Shown piece by piece: positions 1 through 8,745 of a stretch of DNA of 64,000 nucleotides. The DNA lies in NCBI GenBank assembly GCA_965230005.1, contig OZ245934.1:930001-994000 (forward strand), given 5' to 3'. The position numbers were made by a program, and so were the translations under genes. Position 1 is the stretch's first letter, and each line of letters begins with the position of its first letter. This stretch comes from SZUA-309 sp965230005. GTDB taxonomy: Bacteria; Pseudomonadota; Gammaproteobacteria; Pseudomonadales; Azotimanducaceae. The notes under the pieces were generated by a model, which was not told the DNA's origin, did no database searches, and saw only the letters and a list, made by a program, of their open reading frames with translations.

Positions 1-118
1 CGGCAAAGCCGAGTACCGAAAAAACAAGCAATGCCACCAGTACTTCGATGAGCGTGAAACCGCGAGCAGCAGCAGCGTTGTGGCGCTTCAGTTCTGGAAC
101 TGGTTGTCGGCGGACCAT
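1..118 (-). CDS. gspI: Type II secretion minor pseudopilin GspI (5' part only)
   Basis: Only the first 39 codons are inside the window; the gene runs off the left edge. They encode a short basic leader and the type IV prepilin signature RGFTLIEVLV, with the predicted prepilin-peptidase cut after Gly20 and the conserved Glu at mature position 5. The hydrophobic stretch that follows continues to the edge. The ATG shares one base with the gspH stop (TGATG), so translation is probably coupled. Position directly after gspH and the pseudopilin signal make GspI, a minor pseudopilin of the pilus-tip complex, the best reading. The rest of the protein is not visible. Confidence 0.85.
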   Translation of the reverse strand, partial: MVRRQPVPELKRHNAAAARGFTLIEVLVALLVFSVLGFA

Positions 119-639
119 CACAACAGCGCCCCGTCATCCCGGCTCGCCTCCACCTGTGACAATCCATCGGTGGTGAGGGCCCAGGGCGGCGCCCGCCACT
201 CGGGCTCGAGCAGGAGGCGGAACGGCGTGATCTCACCGCTCGAAAAAATCAGGATCTGTGGCAGATCGTCGTTTTCATCGAACGGCAGGAAGTCGAATTC
301 CTCGAGATCGAGAGACAGGGTCACTAGGGCTGGAAGGTCAGCCCGATCGAACGGTCGGCCAGTCTGCTCTACCCAGATGGATTGCTCGGGATCAAACTCG
401 GCGAAGCGATAGGTGTCGGGCTCAACGTAGATTCCCCACTCTCGGTTTCGAGTGAGCGCATGCTGGCGGGCCAGTTCAATTCGTATCGCCAGCCGTTCGG
501 CGGCGCCGCGCAAGGTCTGTTCCTGATCGGAGCCCGTGAAAGATAGCATCACCGTGCCGGTCAGCACCGCAAGGATCGTCAGGACCACGAGCACTTCGAG
601 CAGCGTGAACCCCAGGGATCGTTGAACGCTAACGCGCAC
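118..639 (-). CDS. gspH: Type II secretion minor pseudopilin GspH
   Basis: A 173-residue prepilin-like protein. The signature SLGFTLLEVLVVLTILAVL lies at residues 8-27, with predicted cleavage after Gly10 and Glu at mature position 5. A GspH-like globular part follows (residues ~40-150), with the helical segment ERLAIRIELARQHALTRNRE and then a beta-rich region. GspH caps or initiates the periplasmic pseudopilus that pushes folded exoproteins through the outer-membrane secretin. Start is GTG, with GAGAG a few bases upstream. It sits between gspG and gspI in the standard order. A 127-bp gap with a hairpin separates it from gspG. Confidence 0.9.
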   Translation of the reverse strand: MRVSVQRSLGFTLLEVLVVLTILAVLTGTVMLSFTGSDQEQTLRGAAERLAIRIELARQHALTRNREWGIYVEPDTYRFAEFDPEQSIWVEQTGRPFDRADLPALVTLSLDLEEFDFLPFDENDDLPQILIFSSGEITPFRLLLEPEWRAPPWALTTDGLSQVEASRDDGALL

Positions 640-721
640 GGGGTTTTCTCTCAGGGCGAGGGAACCCGATGTCTGAAGTCGATCGCTCAGCTAGAGCGCG
701 CATCGCGGTCCTCATGATCGT

Positions 722-747
722 TTCCGCCTGATGTTCGAAGGGCGGAA
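722..747 (-). other. Hairpin between gspG and gspH
   Basis: A 7-bp perfect inverted repeat (TTCCGCC at 722-728, GGCGGAA at 741-747) with a 12-nt loop, in the 127-bp gap after the gspG stop. No U-tract follows, so it is not a classical terminator. An mRNA-stabilising or partial-termination element after the highly expressed major pseudopilin gene is plausible but inferred. Confidence 0.4.
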
Positions 748-766
748 GAGCCATCGCTCTCGACGG

Positions 767-1240
767 TCAGAGATCGTCGTAATGAATGTCGGCGTTCAGC
801 CCGTCCCCCCCTTCGGAGCCATCGGCGCCGAGAGAAAAGAGACTGAAGGCATCCCCGCTGCGCTCGTAGATGTAAGGTGAACCCCAGGGATCCGTCGGCA
901 GCTGCTTGATGTAGCCATCGGGGCTGTAGTTTTTCGGCTCCGGAAAACCAGCAGGCTTGCTGACCAGCGCCTCGAGGCCCTGCTCCGTAGATGGATAGAC
1001 GAAATTGTCCAGCCGATAGATGTCCAGCGCATTCGCAAGGGAACGGATATCACTCTCGGCCGCTGTGATGCGGGCCTGATCCGGACGCCCCAGCAGGTTC
1101 GGCACGATGATGGCGCCGAGAATACCGACGATCACCACAACCACAAGGATCTCGATCAATGTGAAACCGCTTGCGCGAGCAAGGGGGCTGCGGCCGTCGT
1201 GTCTTGTCTGACGCCCGGGGGTACTGCTAATGACGCTCAT
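767..1240 (-). CDS. gspG: Type II secretion major pseudopilin GspG
   Basis: 157 residues with a 25-residue basic leader, then GFTLIEILVVVVIVGILGA at residues 25-43; predicted cleavage after Gly25 leaves a mature protein of about 132 residues. The rest matches the GspG family: QARITAAESDIRSLANALD helix, YPSTEQGLEALV, LPTDPWGSPYIY and the C-terminal SLGADGSEGGDGLNADI loop that binds calcium in known GspG proteins. It is the main subunit of the pseudopilus. ATG start with GAGAAG upstream. The 107-bp gap from gspF shows no clear promoter by eye. Confidence 0.95.
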   Translation of the reverse strand: MSVISSTPGRQTRHDGRSPLARASGFTLIEILVVVVIVGILGAIIVPNLLGRPDQARITAAESDIRSLANALDIYRLDNFVYPSTEQGLEALVSKPAGFPEPKNYSPDGYIKQLPTDPWGSPYIYERSGDAFSLFSLGADGSEGGDGLNADIHYDDL

Positions 1241-1347
1241 GTTCTTCTCACTTACTCATTCGTTGCTGCGGGTCTGTGCCGTCTGAGATCTCTGCTTAAG
1301 GCCGCGTGTTGCTGTCGACGCGCCTCAGCCGCCACCGGCTTTTCGGC

Positions 1348-2565
1348 TCAGACCAGCTGATTCATCGTCAATATAGGCAACAGTATGGCCATAACGATGA
1401 ACATAACCAGCACGGCCATCACAACCAGCATCGCCGGCTCGAAGAGCCGCACGAGGGTCGTGACGATCCGTTCCACTTCCGTCTGCTGGTAGACGGCCAC
1501 CTTCTCCAGCATGGCGTCCAGCTCGCCGCTCGACTCGCCGCTCGCCACCATGTGCAGCAACATGGGCGGGAAGTAGCCGACTCCCTCGAGAGCCACGCGC
1601 AGGCTGGAACCTTCACTCACACGCTGGGTCGCATCGGCAAGGCGCCGCTTCAGGAACTCGTTCGACACGACTTCTGCAGCGATGTTCATACCCTCCACGA
1701 GGGGCACGCCGCTGCTCGATAAGATCGAAAGGGTGTTCGCATAGCGAGCGGCATTCGCCGAGCGGCTGATGCGGGACACCAGCGGCAGCGACAGTTTCCG
1801 CTTGTCCCAGGCGATCCGAACATTCGGTTGCTGCAGAAGCCAGCGGACCCCGATGGCGGCAACCACGGCGCCCAGCACGAGAAGCCACCACCAGGCCTGG
1901 GCGAATTCGGAAAGTCCGATCAGGATGCGCGTCGACAGCGGCAGCTCCTGACCCATGTTTTCGAGCACGCCAACCATGTCCGGCACCACATAGATCATCA
2001 GCGCGCCGACGATGCCGAAGGCAAAGAGCGTCAGCAGCACCGGATAGAGCATGGCCATATCCACGTCGCGCCTCGACTCGAATTGGCGTTCCTCGTAGCC
2101 GGCCAGGTTTTCCAGGACCTTGTCCAGAAAGCCCGACTGCTCACCGGCGGAGATCGTCGACCGGTACAGATGCGAGAAGCTGCCGGGATAGTCGCTCAGG
2201 CTGGACGCCAGCGAATGCCCTTCCAGCACCTTGCTGCGAATGGCCATGACAAGGGAGCGAACGCCCTGCTTCTCCGCCTGCTGGGCGATGGCCTGGAGCG
2301 CTTCCTCGATGGGCAGGCCCGCAGCGATCAGCGTTGCGAGCTGGCGGGTGAACAGAACACGATCGAGGGCACCGAGGCGGCGACCAAAGTCGGCAAAGGA
2401 GAAACCGCCTCCGGCGCTCTTCTGCTCCCGGGCCGCATCCACTTCGAGGGGCACGAGCCCCTGATCGCGCAGAAGCTGGCGGATCTGGCGAACGCTGTCC
2501 GCCTCGAGAACGCCTTTCTTTTCTTTGCCGCGGGGATCGAGGGCTATGTATTCGTAGGCAGCCAT
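1348..2565 (-). CDS. gspF: Type II secretion inner-membrane platform protein GspF
   Basis: 405 residues, the normal GspF length. Two T2SSF domains (about residues 70-195 and 270-395) each end in membrane segments; a third lies around 225-242 (WWWLLVLGAVVAAIGV). The N-terminus MAAYEYIALDPRGKEKKGV is typical of the family. The protein is the polytopic platform that couples the GspE ATPase to pseudopilus assembly. It starts 15 bases after gspE with only a weak Shine-Dalgarno, so it probably depends on gspE translation. Confidence 0.95.
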   Translation of the reverse strand: MAAYEYIALDPRGKEKKGVLEADSVRQIRQLLRDQGLVPLEVDAAREQKSAGGGFSFADFGRRLGALDRVLFTRQLATLIAAGLPIEEALQAIAQQAEKQGVRSLVMAIRSKVLEGHSLASSLSDYPGSFSHLYRSTISAGEQSGFLDKVLENLAGYEERQFESRRDVDMAMLYPVLLTLFAFGIVGALMIYVVPDMVGVLENMGQELPLSTRILIGLSEFAQAWWWLLVLGAVVAAIGVRWLLQQPNVRIAWDKRKLSLPLVSRISRSANAARYANTLSILSSSGVPLVEGMNIAAEVVSNEFLKRRLADATQRVSEGSSLRVALEGVGYFPPMLLHMVASGESSGELDAMLEKVAVYQQTEVERIVTTLVRLFEPAMLVVMAVLVMFIVMAILLPILTMNQLV

Positions 2566-2580
2566 GGCCAGCCGGAGGCC

Positions 2581-4194
2581 TTACTCCTCGAGGGTAACCT
2601 TGAGCACTTCCTGCACGGAGGTCACGCCCTGAAGAATCTTGGTCACCGCGTCGTCGCGGATACTCGGCGCCTTGCGCCGGGCATAGCCCGTGAGTTCCTG
2701 CTCGGAAGCCCGGTCATGGATCAGCTGTCGCAGCGTGTCGTCAACGACCACGAGCTCATAGATGCCGGTGCGACCCCGATAGCCGCTGCCCTGGCAGGCT
2801 TCGCAGCCGTTCGGCTCGTAAACGGTTGCCGACGTCTGTCGGAGGAAAGCGGCTTCCGACGCATTGGCCGGGCGCGGAGTTTTACAGTCCGGGCAGAGCA
2901 CGCGGACGAGCCGCTGGGCCAGCATTCCTACCAGGGACGACGACAGCAGAAACGGCTCAACCCCCATATCGACCAGGCGGGTAATGGCACCCACGGCCGT
3001 GTTCGTGTGCAGCGTAGACATGACGAGGTGGCCCGTGAGACTGGCCTGCACGGCAATCTCTGCCGTCTCCAGATCCCGGATCTCCCCGACCATGACCACG
3101 TCCGGGTCCTGGCGGAGGATGGCGCGCAGGCCGCGGGCGAAGGTCATGTCGGCCTTTGTGTTCACCTGCGTCTGGCCGATGCCCGGCAGGTTGTATTCGA
3201 TCGGATCCTCGACGGTGAGGATGTTGATGGTGTTTGCCGAGAGCTCCGCGAGCGAGGCATAAAGCGTCGTCGTCTTACCCGAGCCCGTAGGACCGGTGAC
3301 GAGGAAAATGCCGTGCGGCTTATGCACGACACTGCGGATCCGGTCGAGATCTTCCGGGAGCATGCCGAGCTTCGGCAGGGTCAACCGCCCGGCCTGTTTA
3401 TCGAGCAGTCGCAGCACCACCCGCTCGCCGTTGCTTGCCGGCATGGTCGAGACCCGGACGTCGACTTCCCGGCCACCGACCCGAAGCGAAATCCGGCCAT
3501 CCTGCGGTACCCGCTTTTCGGCGATGTCCAGGCGCGCCATAACCTTGATCCGGGAGACCAGCAGCGGCGCCAGCTGTCGTTTCGGCCGCACCACCTCGCG
3601 CATGACGCCATCCACCCGGAAGCGAACGACGAGCTCACGCTCGAAAGTTTCAATATGAATGTCTGAGGCGTTCTCCCGGATGGCTTCGGCGAGCAGCGCG
3701 TTGATGAGCCGGATGATAGGCGCGTCGTCTTCCTTCTCGAGGAGATCCTCCGTTTCCGGCACCGAGTCGGCGAGGCTTGCGAGGTCCATCTCGTCGCCCA
3801 TGTCTTCGACCATCTGCCGCGCCTCGGAGCCGTCGCGAGAGTAGGTGCTCGACAGGAGCGTATCGAACTCGTCCTCGCCCACCATCTTCAGCTGCAGAGG
3901 CTTCCTGGCGAACCGCTTGAGTTCCGCGAGGGTGGTCAACGTTGGCTGGGTTTTGCAGGCGACGAGCACCCGCTCTGCATCCTCGAGGACCTCGTCGTGA
4001 TGGGTGATCACGACGCCGAAGCGCTTAGCAAAGGCAAAGGGTAGGAGCGCCGACGCGGTTTCGGTCGCGGCATCGAGGCCGGATTCGGGCACGGCGGCCA
4101 GGGGGGCTGCCGTGTTGTCGTCTAGCTGGTTCTGATCGAGCGCGTCCTCCGCGCCCGCAGTACCCGTGCTGGGGGCTGCACCGGGTTCACTCAT
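2581..4194 (-). CDS. gspE: Type II secretion assembly ATPase GspE
   Basis: 537 residues. A low-complexity N-terminus (1-45) is followed by the N1E/N2E region (~50-210) and the C-terminal ATPase. Walker A is GPTGSGKTT at 301-309, Walker B is in DPDVVMVGEIRD at 363-374, and a zinc-binding tetracysteine is at C434, C437, C464 and C467. This is the cytoplasmic hexameric motor of the secretion system. The order E-F-G-H-I with gspE first and no gspC or gspD upstream resembles Xanthomonas-type (xps) operons more than the C-D-E order of Vibrio or Klebsiella. C, D and J onward must lie outside the window if present. Confidence 0.96.
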   Translation of the reverse strand: MSEPGAAPSTGTAGAEDALDQNQLDDNTAAPLAAVPESGLDAATETASALLPFAFAKRFGVVITHHDEVLEDAERVLVACKTQPTLTTLAELKRFARKPLQLKMVGEDEFDTLLSSTYSRDGSEARQMVEDMGDEMDLASLADSVPETEDLLEKEDDAPIIRLINALLAEAIRENASDIHIETFERELVVRFRVDGVMREVVRPKRQLAPLLVSRIKVMARLDIAEKRVPQDGRISLRVGGREVDVRVSTMPASNGERVVLRLLDKQAGRLTLPKLGMLPEDLDRIRSVVHKPHGIFLVTGPTGSGKTTTLYASLAELSANTINILTVEDPIEYNLPGIGQTQVNTKADMTFARGLRAILRQDPDVVMVGEIRDLETAEIAVQASLTGHLVMSTLHTNTAVGAITRLVDMGVEPFLLSSSLVGMLAQRLVRVLCPDCKTPRPANASEAAFLRQTSATVYEPNGCEACQGSGYRGRTGIYELVVVDDTLRQLIHDRASEQELTGYARRKAPSIRDDAVTKILQGVTSVQEVLKVTLEE

Positions 4195-4316
4195 GACACT
4201 TTTATCCGTGAAGATTCGTGAGCGGTCACTGAACCCTCATGATATCAGCTGCCCGGGACCTCGAAGAAGACGAGATTCGCCCGAATACGCGCCTTCAGGC
4301 CAGCCTCGCCAAGGAA

Positions 4317-4937
4317 TCAGACCTGCATCACATCCCCGCAGGAACGCCCGGGCGAGCCAGCAACGCGCTGACCGGGGTGGGCCCCACTGGACAGGCGGGC
4401 TGAGCGTCGGAAAAAGGCGGTTGCCGCACGACGCTGCTCGCGCAGATGTTTGGGTTGCAGCACCCGAATCTCCCCTTCCGGCGTGATGAGGTAGAACGGC
4501 AAGCCTGTTTGTCGGACCAGATCAGCGTCAACGGACGAAAACAGAGCTCGACCGGGTCCATGGGCCCCGTGTGTGTGCCAGAAACCGACGACTTTGCGAT
4601 CAGATCGACCACGAACCAGGAACTGAACCTCGTCCTGGCCGGAACGCCCGCTGCCATAGCTGAAGCTGAAAGATCCATCAAGGTGACAAAAAACGGCGCC
4701 AACGTATTCCTGATCTCTCCTGACACTAACGTCAAGAAAACTATCTTTTAGCATAGCTAAACCCTGCTCCAGGCTCGTTTCCCGCCAGTTGAGGGGTGCC
4801 GTGACCACCTGGGCGTTGAGCAAAGGAGCGAGACCGTAGGCCACAAGAATCAAAGCCAACGTCACTTGCCGCGGCAAAACGCCGCGGTCTGGCAGTTCCG
4901 CCCTGAGATGCTCCCCACCTTTATCTTGCTTTCGCAT
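4317..4937 (-). CDS. Secreted DUF4329 / JAMM-like domain protein
   Basis: 206 residues. Start at the ATG at 4937, which has GGAGGAGG upstream; a TTG five codons earlier lies inside that Shine-Dalgarno. The N-terminus has a basic region and a hydrophobic core (VTLALILVAYGLAPLLNA) consistent with a Sec signal peptide. The centre carries GFWHTHG followed by FSSVDADLVRQTGLPFYLIT, i.e. HxH-x10-SxxD, as in DUF4329 proteins and JAMM/MPN metallopeptidases. In JAMM enzymes the two His and the Asp bind zinc. Peptidase activity is inferred, and I did not locate the distal Glu with certainty. The C-terminus is Arg-rich and looks disordered. Same strand as gspE, 122 bp upstream of it. Confidence 0.65.
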   Translation of the reverse strand: MRKQDKGGEHLRAELPDRGVLPRQVTLALILVAYGLAPLLNAQVVTAPLNWRETSLEQGLAMLKDSFLDVSVRRDQEYVGAVFCHLDGSFSFSYGSGRSGQDEVQFLVRGRSDRKVVGFWHTHGAHGPGRALFSSVDADLVRQTGLPFYLITPEGEIRVLQPKHLREQRRAATAFFRRSARLSSGAHPGQRVAGSPGRSCGDVMQV

Positions 4938-5351
4938 GACTTCCTCCTCCAAGAAGTGTCGACTGACTGGGCGGCCGACTGACGAGACGGCGGCCCAGAC
5001 TCGGGAAGCACCTTCGATTTTCAGAGGTGGGAAAACCTGAGGAAGATCATCAGAAGTGATGTAAAAAGGCGGAGCAATGACTGCGGGAAGGTCCGCAGAC
5101 TTTCGAAAGCTTTCTGGAAGCCTCGGTTCCTCGGCCAGAAGATCCTGAGAAACCTTAGGATTTCCTTAGATCTTCAAAAAACGACCCTTTCCAGGCCGGT
5201 TCACGCAGCGTCTGCAACGAAATCCCGCTAGAGTGCATCTCGATCAGAGTAAGCCGCGATGGAAAGGATCGTCCGATGCGGTGTGGCCTGATGCCACGCC
5301 TGTTTGCCACAGGCGGGGGCTCAGAGACCGGGCTGAGAGCGGAGGAGCAGT
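4938..5351. other. 414-bp divergent intergenic region with overlapping palindromes
   Basis: No gene is supported here. It separates the leftward DUF4329 gene from the rightward winged-helix regulator. Two overlapping perfect 10-bp palindromes (CTTTCGAAAG at 5100-5109 and GAAAGCTTTC at 5105-5114) and a CCTNAG repeat array (separate entry) are the only ordered features. The final bases hold GGAGGAG, the Shine-Dalgarno of the regulator. I see no convincing -35/-10 pair. Confidence 0.5.
5144..5169 (+). promoter_or_regulatory. Array of three CCTNAG half-sites (possible operator)
   Basis: CCTGAG at 5144, CCTTAG at 5153 and CCTTAG at 5164 lie in the same orientation with start-to-start spacings of 9 and 11 bp, about one helical turn each. 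OmpR/PhoB-type winged helices usually bind such phased direct repeats, and the next gene encodes one. Autoregulation is an inference; short motifs like these also arise by chance. Confidence 0.3.
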
Positions 5352-7457
5352 ATGAGCGCAGGGGATGCAGGGAGCTCGTCCGGGGTGCTGGACCTGGACG
5401 GCATCGAGGTTCGACCCTCCGAGAATGCAATCGTCGTGGCAGGCCGCGAGAAACACCTCGAACCGAAGATCATGGCCGTACTGCAGGAGCTCATGGCCCA
5501 TCCCGGCGAAGTGGTCACCCGCACACATCTGATGGATACCGTCTGGGCCGGCCGCGTGGTCGGGGAAGAGGCGCTGACCCGCTGCATTTCAGAGCTCCGC
5601 TCGGCCCTTGGTGACGCGGCCAGTCACCCGGAGTTCATTCAGACGGTGCCGAAAAAAGGCTACCGGCTCCTGAAAACACCCTCTGCTTCTCCAACGCGGG
5701 ACTCTCAGCGTCGCTTCTGGGGGCTGGCGGCAGCTGCGGTCCTGAGCCTGACCGCGGCGCTTGCGCTCTGGTCGCCAGAGCATCGAAAAGAGCATCACCG
5801 CATTGCCGTGCTCCCCTTCGAGGCCGGGACCGCTGACAGACACCTCGGTACCGGTGTCGCTGAAGAGTTGATGAACACCCTCGTCGGTATCCCGGAACTG
5901 AGAGTCTCTTCCCGCACCGCAGCCTTTTCGGACCCGGGAGGATCAGATCCCCGGGAGATCGGCGCGAAGCTGGATGTGGATGCACTCCTGATGGGCGCCA
6001 TCCGTCGCACGGAATCCGGTTTCCGGCTTTCAGTACAGCTCATCGACGCCGAGAGCGGCGATCACCTCTGGACCGACAGCTTCGAAGGCCCGGAATCGAG
6101 CCTTTACGCCATGGAGGACGAGATCATTGCTGCTGTTGCCGAGCGGCTGGCGCTGCCGCTCGCCACGCCGCTGAAGGTCGCCCGGGCCACGGCGGACATC
6201 AACGCGCGCGACTTTTACCTGCTGGGTCGCCACCACTGGCACGAACGGAGCCCGGAGGGCCTCAATCGCGCGGTCCGCTATTTTCAGCAGGCCATCGAAT
6301 CCGATCCCACCATGGCCGAGGCCTACAGCGGTCTTGCAGACGCCTATCTGCTCCAAGTGAGCTATGGCAACCGCGCCGACGAATCGGCCATCGCTCTGGC
6401 TGAGCCGCTCGTTGCCGAAGCCCTCGCCCTCGACCCAGCTTCCGCCGATGCCCACGCTTCTCGCGGCATCCTGCTGCAGAACCGGGGCGATTACGCCGGC
6501 GCAGAGGCCGCTCTGGCGGAGGCCGTCGCCTTGAATCCCTATCATTCAATGGCTCACATGTGGCGCGGTAACGCGGTCATGGCCCTGGGGCGACTGGAAG
6601 ACGCCTTCCAGCACTACGCAGCCGCCTTCGCCCTTGATCCGCAACACGTGGCCGTCACGCACAACTACGTGCATACCATGATTGAACTCGGCCGCCATCA
6701 GGAAGCTCGCGAGATCCTCGACGCCAGGCCCCTCGAAGAGAAAAACCTGCGCAGGATGGCCGCACAGCTTGCCCTGCAGGCAGCGGACTGGAGCAAGGCG
6801 GAATCAATTGCCACGGCGATGGAAGACGACCCGGTCGGGGCGGAGCTTCTCCGCTGGCGGCTGGATCTCCAGCGCCAGCACGTGAATCGGGCGGAGACTC
6901 ACCTGGCCAGAGCCATCCGCACCGAACCGGACGACGAGCGCGTGTACCTTGCGGCACTGGAGCATCGTACCGTGGCCCCGGGCGCCTACCGTTTCGCAGG
7001 CGTGATCGAGCACTGGGCAGACCGGGAGGAGCTGACTCCGAAGATCGGGCTCATGAGCCGTGCCTGGGAAGCCATCGACCGCGTCAGACGGGGCGAAAAC
7101 AGTGCCGCCGCGACGGAGCTCGTCACCCTCCTCCACGAGTTCGACGAACGCTACCCGCCGGTGCAGCTGAAGCTCATGAGCCATCTGCTGATCGCCCTCG
7201 AAGGCTCCGGCCAGCTGGCCGCCTACGACCGCTGGCGGGAGAACGCCCTGGCTGCCAGCGCGGCGTTCAGCGATGCCGGTTGGGCCTCCTTCGAGTTCCA
7301 GCTCGAACGGGGCTATCTGCTGGCCGCGGCAGGCGAAGCAAAGGCCGCGGCCGCGAGCTTCCGGGAAGCCGGTCTCATGGGCGATCTGTCCAGCCTGCGC
7401 CTGTCCGGTGATCCACGCACGGCCGAACGAGAAGCGCTGCTCGCCGACCTCATCTGA
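5352..7457 (+). CDS. Membrane-anchored winged-helix regulator with TPR repeats (CadC/ToxR-like)
   Basis: 701 residues. Residues 10-108 form an OmpR/PhoB-type winged helix (VVTRTHLMDTVWAGRVVGEE, then FIQTVPKKGYRLL, the usual wing ending). One transmembrane segment follows at about 122-140. Residues ~150-270 match the TolB/FlgO-like module often found in this architecture (RIAVLPFEAGTADRHLGTG, LDVDALLMGAIRR). The remainder is TPR repeats (for example PTMAEAYSGLADAYLLQVSY). The layout is that of CadC-like one-component regulators: cytoplasmic DNA binding and a periplasmic sensor. The signal and targets are unknown. Start ATG with GGAGGAG upstream. No operon partner; pyrB follows after 177 bp. 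Confidence 0.85.
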   Translation: MSAGDAGSSSGVLDLDGIEVRPSENAIVVAGREKHLEPKIMAVLQELMAHPGEVVTRTHLMDTVWAGRVVGEEALTRCISELRSALGDAASHPEFIQTVPKKGYRLLKTPSASPTRDSQRRFWGLAAAAVLSLTAALALWSPEHRKEHHRIAVLPFEAGTADRHLGTGVAEELMNTLVGIPELRVSSRTAAFSDPGGSDPREIGAKLDVDALLMGAIRRTESGFRLSVQLIDAESGDHLWTDSFEGPESSLYAMEDEIIAAVAERLALPLATPLKVARATADINARDFYLLGRHHWHERSPEGLNRAVRYFQQAIESDPTMAEAYSGLADAYLLQVSYGNRADESAIALAEPLVAEALALDPASADAHASRGILLQNRGDYAGAEAALAEAVALNPYHSMAHMWRGNAVMALGRLEDAFQHYAAAFALDPQHVAVTHNYVHTMIELGRHQEAREILDARPLEEKNLRRMAAQLALQAADWSKAESIATAMEDDPVGAELLRWRLDLQRQHVNRAETHLARAIRTEPDDERVYLAALEHRTVAPGAYRFAGVIEHWADREELTPKIGLMSRAWEAIDRVRRGENSAAATELVTLLHEFDERYPPVQLKLMSHLLIALEGSGQLAAYDRWRENALAASAAFSDAGWASFEFQLERGYLLAAAGEAKAAAASFREAGLMGDLSSLRLSGDPRTAEREALLADLI

Positions 7458-7634
7458 CGTCGCTCATTCCGCAGGTGCGCCGAAGTCAGACGCACTCCAG
7501 GCGCCCACCTGAACCTGAAGGGTGGGATCACTTCCAGTAGAATGCCCGGCGGATTCGGCGGGGAAGCAGTCCGATTGCTGCCGTTACGCCAGATCCCTCA
7601 GACCACCAGGCCGAAGCAACGGAGGGAGGCAGGA

Positions 7635-8657
7635 TTGGATTTCGTTGGCAGCCACATACTTTCGGTTGACCAGTTCGACCGGGCCGATATCGAGCGTGTC
7701 TTTGCCGTGGCCGATGACATGCGCATCTACGCGGACCGCAACCGGATCACGCGAGTGCTTCAGGGCGCCATTCTCTCCAGCATGTTTTTCGAACCCAGCA
7801 CACGGACCCGGGTGTCCTTCGGCTGCGCCTTCAACCTGCTGGGTGGAGACGTGCGCGAGACCACGGAGGTCAAAGCCTCCTCGCTCGCCAAGGGCGAGTC
7901 ACTCTACGACACCGCACGCGTGCTTTCCGGCTACAGCGACATCATCGTCATGCGTCACCCGGAGGCGGGTTCCGTGGCGGAGTTCGCGGCGGCCAGCCGC
8001 GTGCCGGTCCTGAACGGTGGCGACGGCCCGAACGAACACCCGAGCCAGGCGCTCCTGGACCTCTATACGATTCAGAATGAGATGCAGAGCCGCGGCAAAG
8101 GCATCGACGGTCTGCGGATCGCACTGGTCGGCGACCTCAAATACGGCAGGGCCGTGCACTCCTTGTGCAAGCTGCTGGGGCTTTATAAAGACGTGCACTA
8201 CCGGCTCGTCTCGCCGGCCGGCCTCGGCGTCCCGGAACACATCCGTGACGATCTGCGGGCCCGGGGCCACGAAGTCCTCGAATACGACGAACTCGAAGCC
8301 GGCATTCACAACGTGGACATCCTGTACGTGACGCGCACCCAGGAGGAGCGTTTCCCGACGCAGGAAGACGCTGACCGCTATCGGGGGCTCTTCCGGCTGA
8401 ACAACGAGATCTACACGGAGAACTGTGAGCCGAACACGGTGATCATGCACCCCCTGCCCCGGGATTCACGGTCGGAAGCGCGCGAGCTTGACGACGATCT
8501 GTTCCAGAACCCGAACCTCGCCATCTTCCGCCAGACGGACAATGGGGTGCTGATCCGGATGGCACTTTTTGCCCTGGTGCTGGACGTGGCCGGTGAAGTG
8601 CACAATCACGCCCAGCCGGTCACCTGGTACACGGCCAGGCGCTTTTCCAAAGTCTGA
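7635..8657 (+). CDS. pyrB: Aspartate carbamoyltransferase catalytic chain PyrB
   Basis: 340 residues from a TTG start at 7635, preceded by GGAGGGAGG at ideal distance. The N-terminus then reads DFVGSHILSVDQF, like the start of the long (~340-residue) PyrB forms of other gammaproteobacteria. The in-frame ATG at 7542 lacks a ribosome site and would add 31 atypical residues. Carbamoyl-phosphate contacts are in FEPSTRTR (52-59) and HPSQALLDL (135-143), and HPLPR (272-276) marks the aspartate domain. The enzyme commits carbamoyl phosphate and aspartate to pyrimidine synthesis. No pyrI or pyrC is adjacent. The upstream 177 bp hold a weak hairpin (7504-7526) and a TAGAAT box (7538-7543). Confidence 0.95.
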   Translation: MDFVGSHILSVDQFDRADIERVFAVADDMRIYADRNRITRVLQGAILSSMFFEPSTRTRVSFGCAFNLLGGDVRETTEVKASSLAKGESLYDTARVLSGYSDIIVMRHPEAGSVAEFAAASRVPVLNGGDGPNEHPSQALLDLYTIQNEMQSRGKGIDGLRIALVGDLKYGRAVHSLCKLLGLYKDVHYRLVSPAGLGVPEHIRDDLRARGHEVLEYDELEAGIHNVDILYVTRTQEERFPTQEDADRYRGLFRLNNEIYTENCEPNTVIMHPLPRDSRSEARELDDDLFQNPNLAIFRQTDNGVLIRMALFALVLDVAGEVHNHAQPVTWYTARRFSKV

Positions 8658-8675
8658 GCTCTGAGATTGCCAGCG

Positions 8676-8695
8676 GAGAGCCCGGACGGGCTCTC
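8676..8695 (+). terminator. pyrB: Hairpin after pyrB
   Basis: Perfect 8-bp stem GAGAGCCC / GGGCTCTC (8676-8683, 8688-8695) with a 4-nt loop, 18 bases after the pyrB stop, in the convergent gap with the next gene. No T-run follows on either strand, so it may be an imperfect or bidirectional terminator. Confidence 0.5.
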
Positions 8696-8745
8696 GAAGG
8701 GCGATGCTGTCTGCTGCAGCCGGGCTATCGCTCACCCGCGCGAGC

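Noticed and set aside
1828..3666. A 612-codon open frame on the plus strand opposite gspF and gspE.
   Set aside because: It is antisense to two well-recognised genes, spans their junction, and has the Arg/Gln/His-rich look of a GC-biased shadow frame.
7542..7634. ATG start for pyrB at 7542.
   Set aside because: No ribosome site and 31 residues unlike PyrB; the TTG at 7635 has GGAGGGAGG and restores the family N-terminus.
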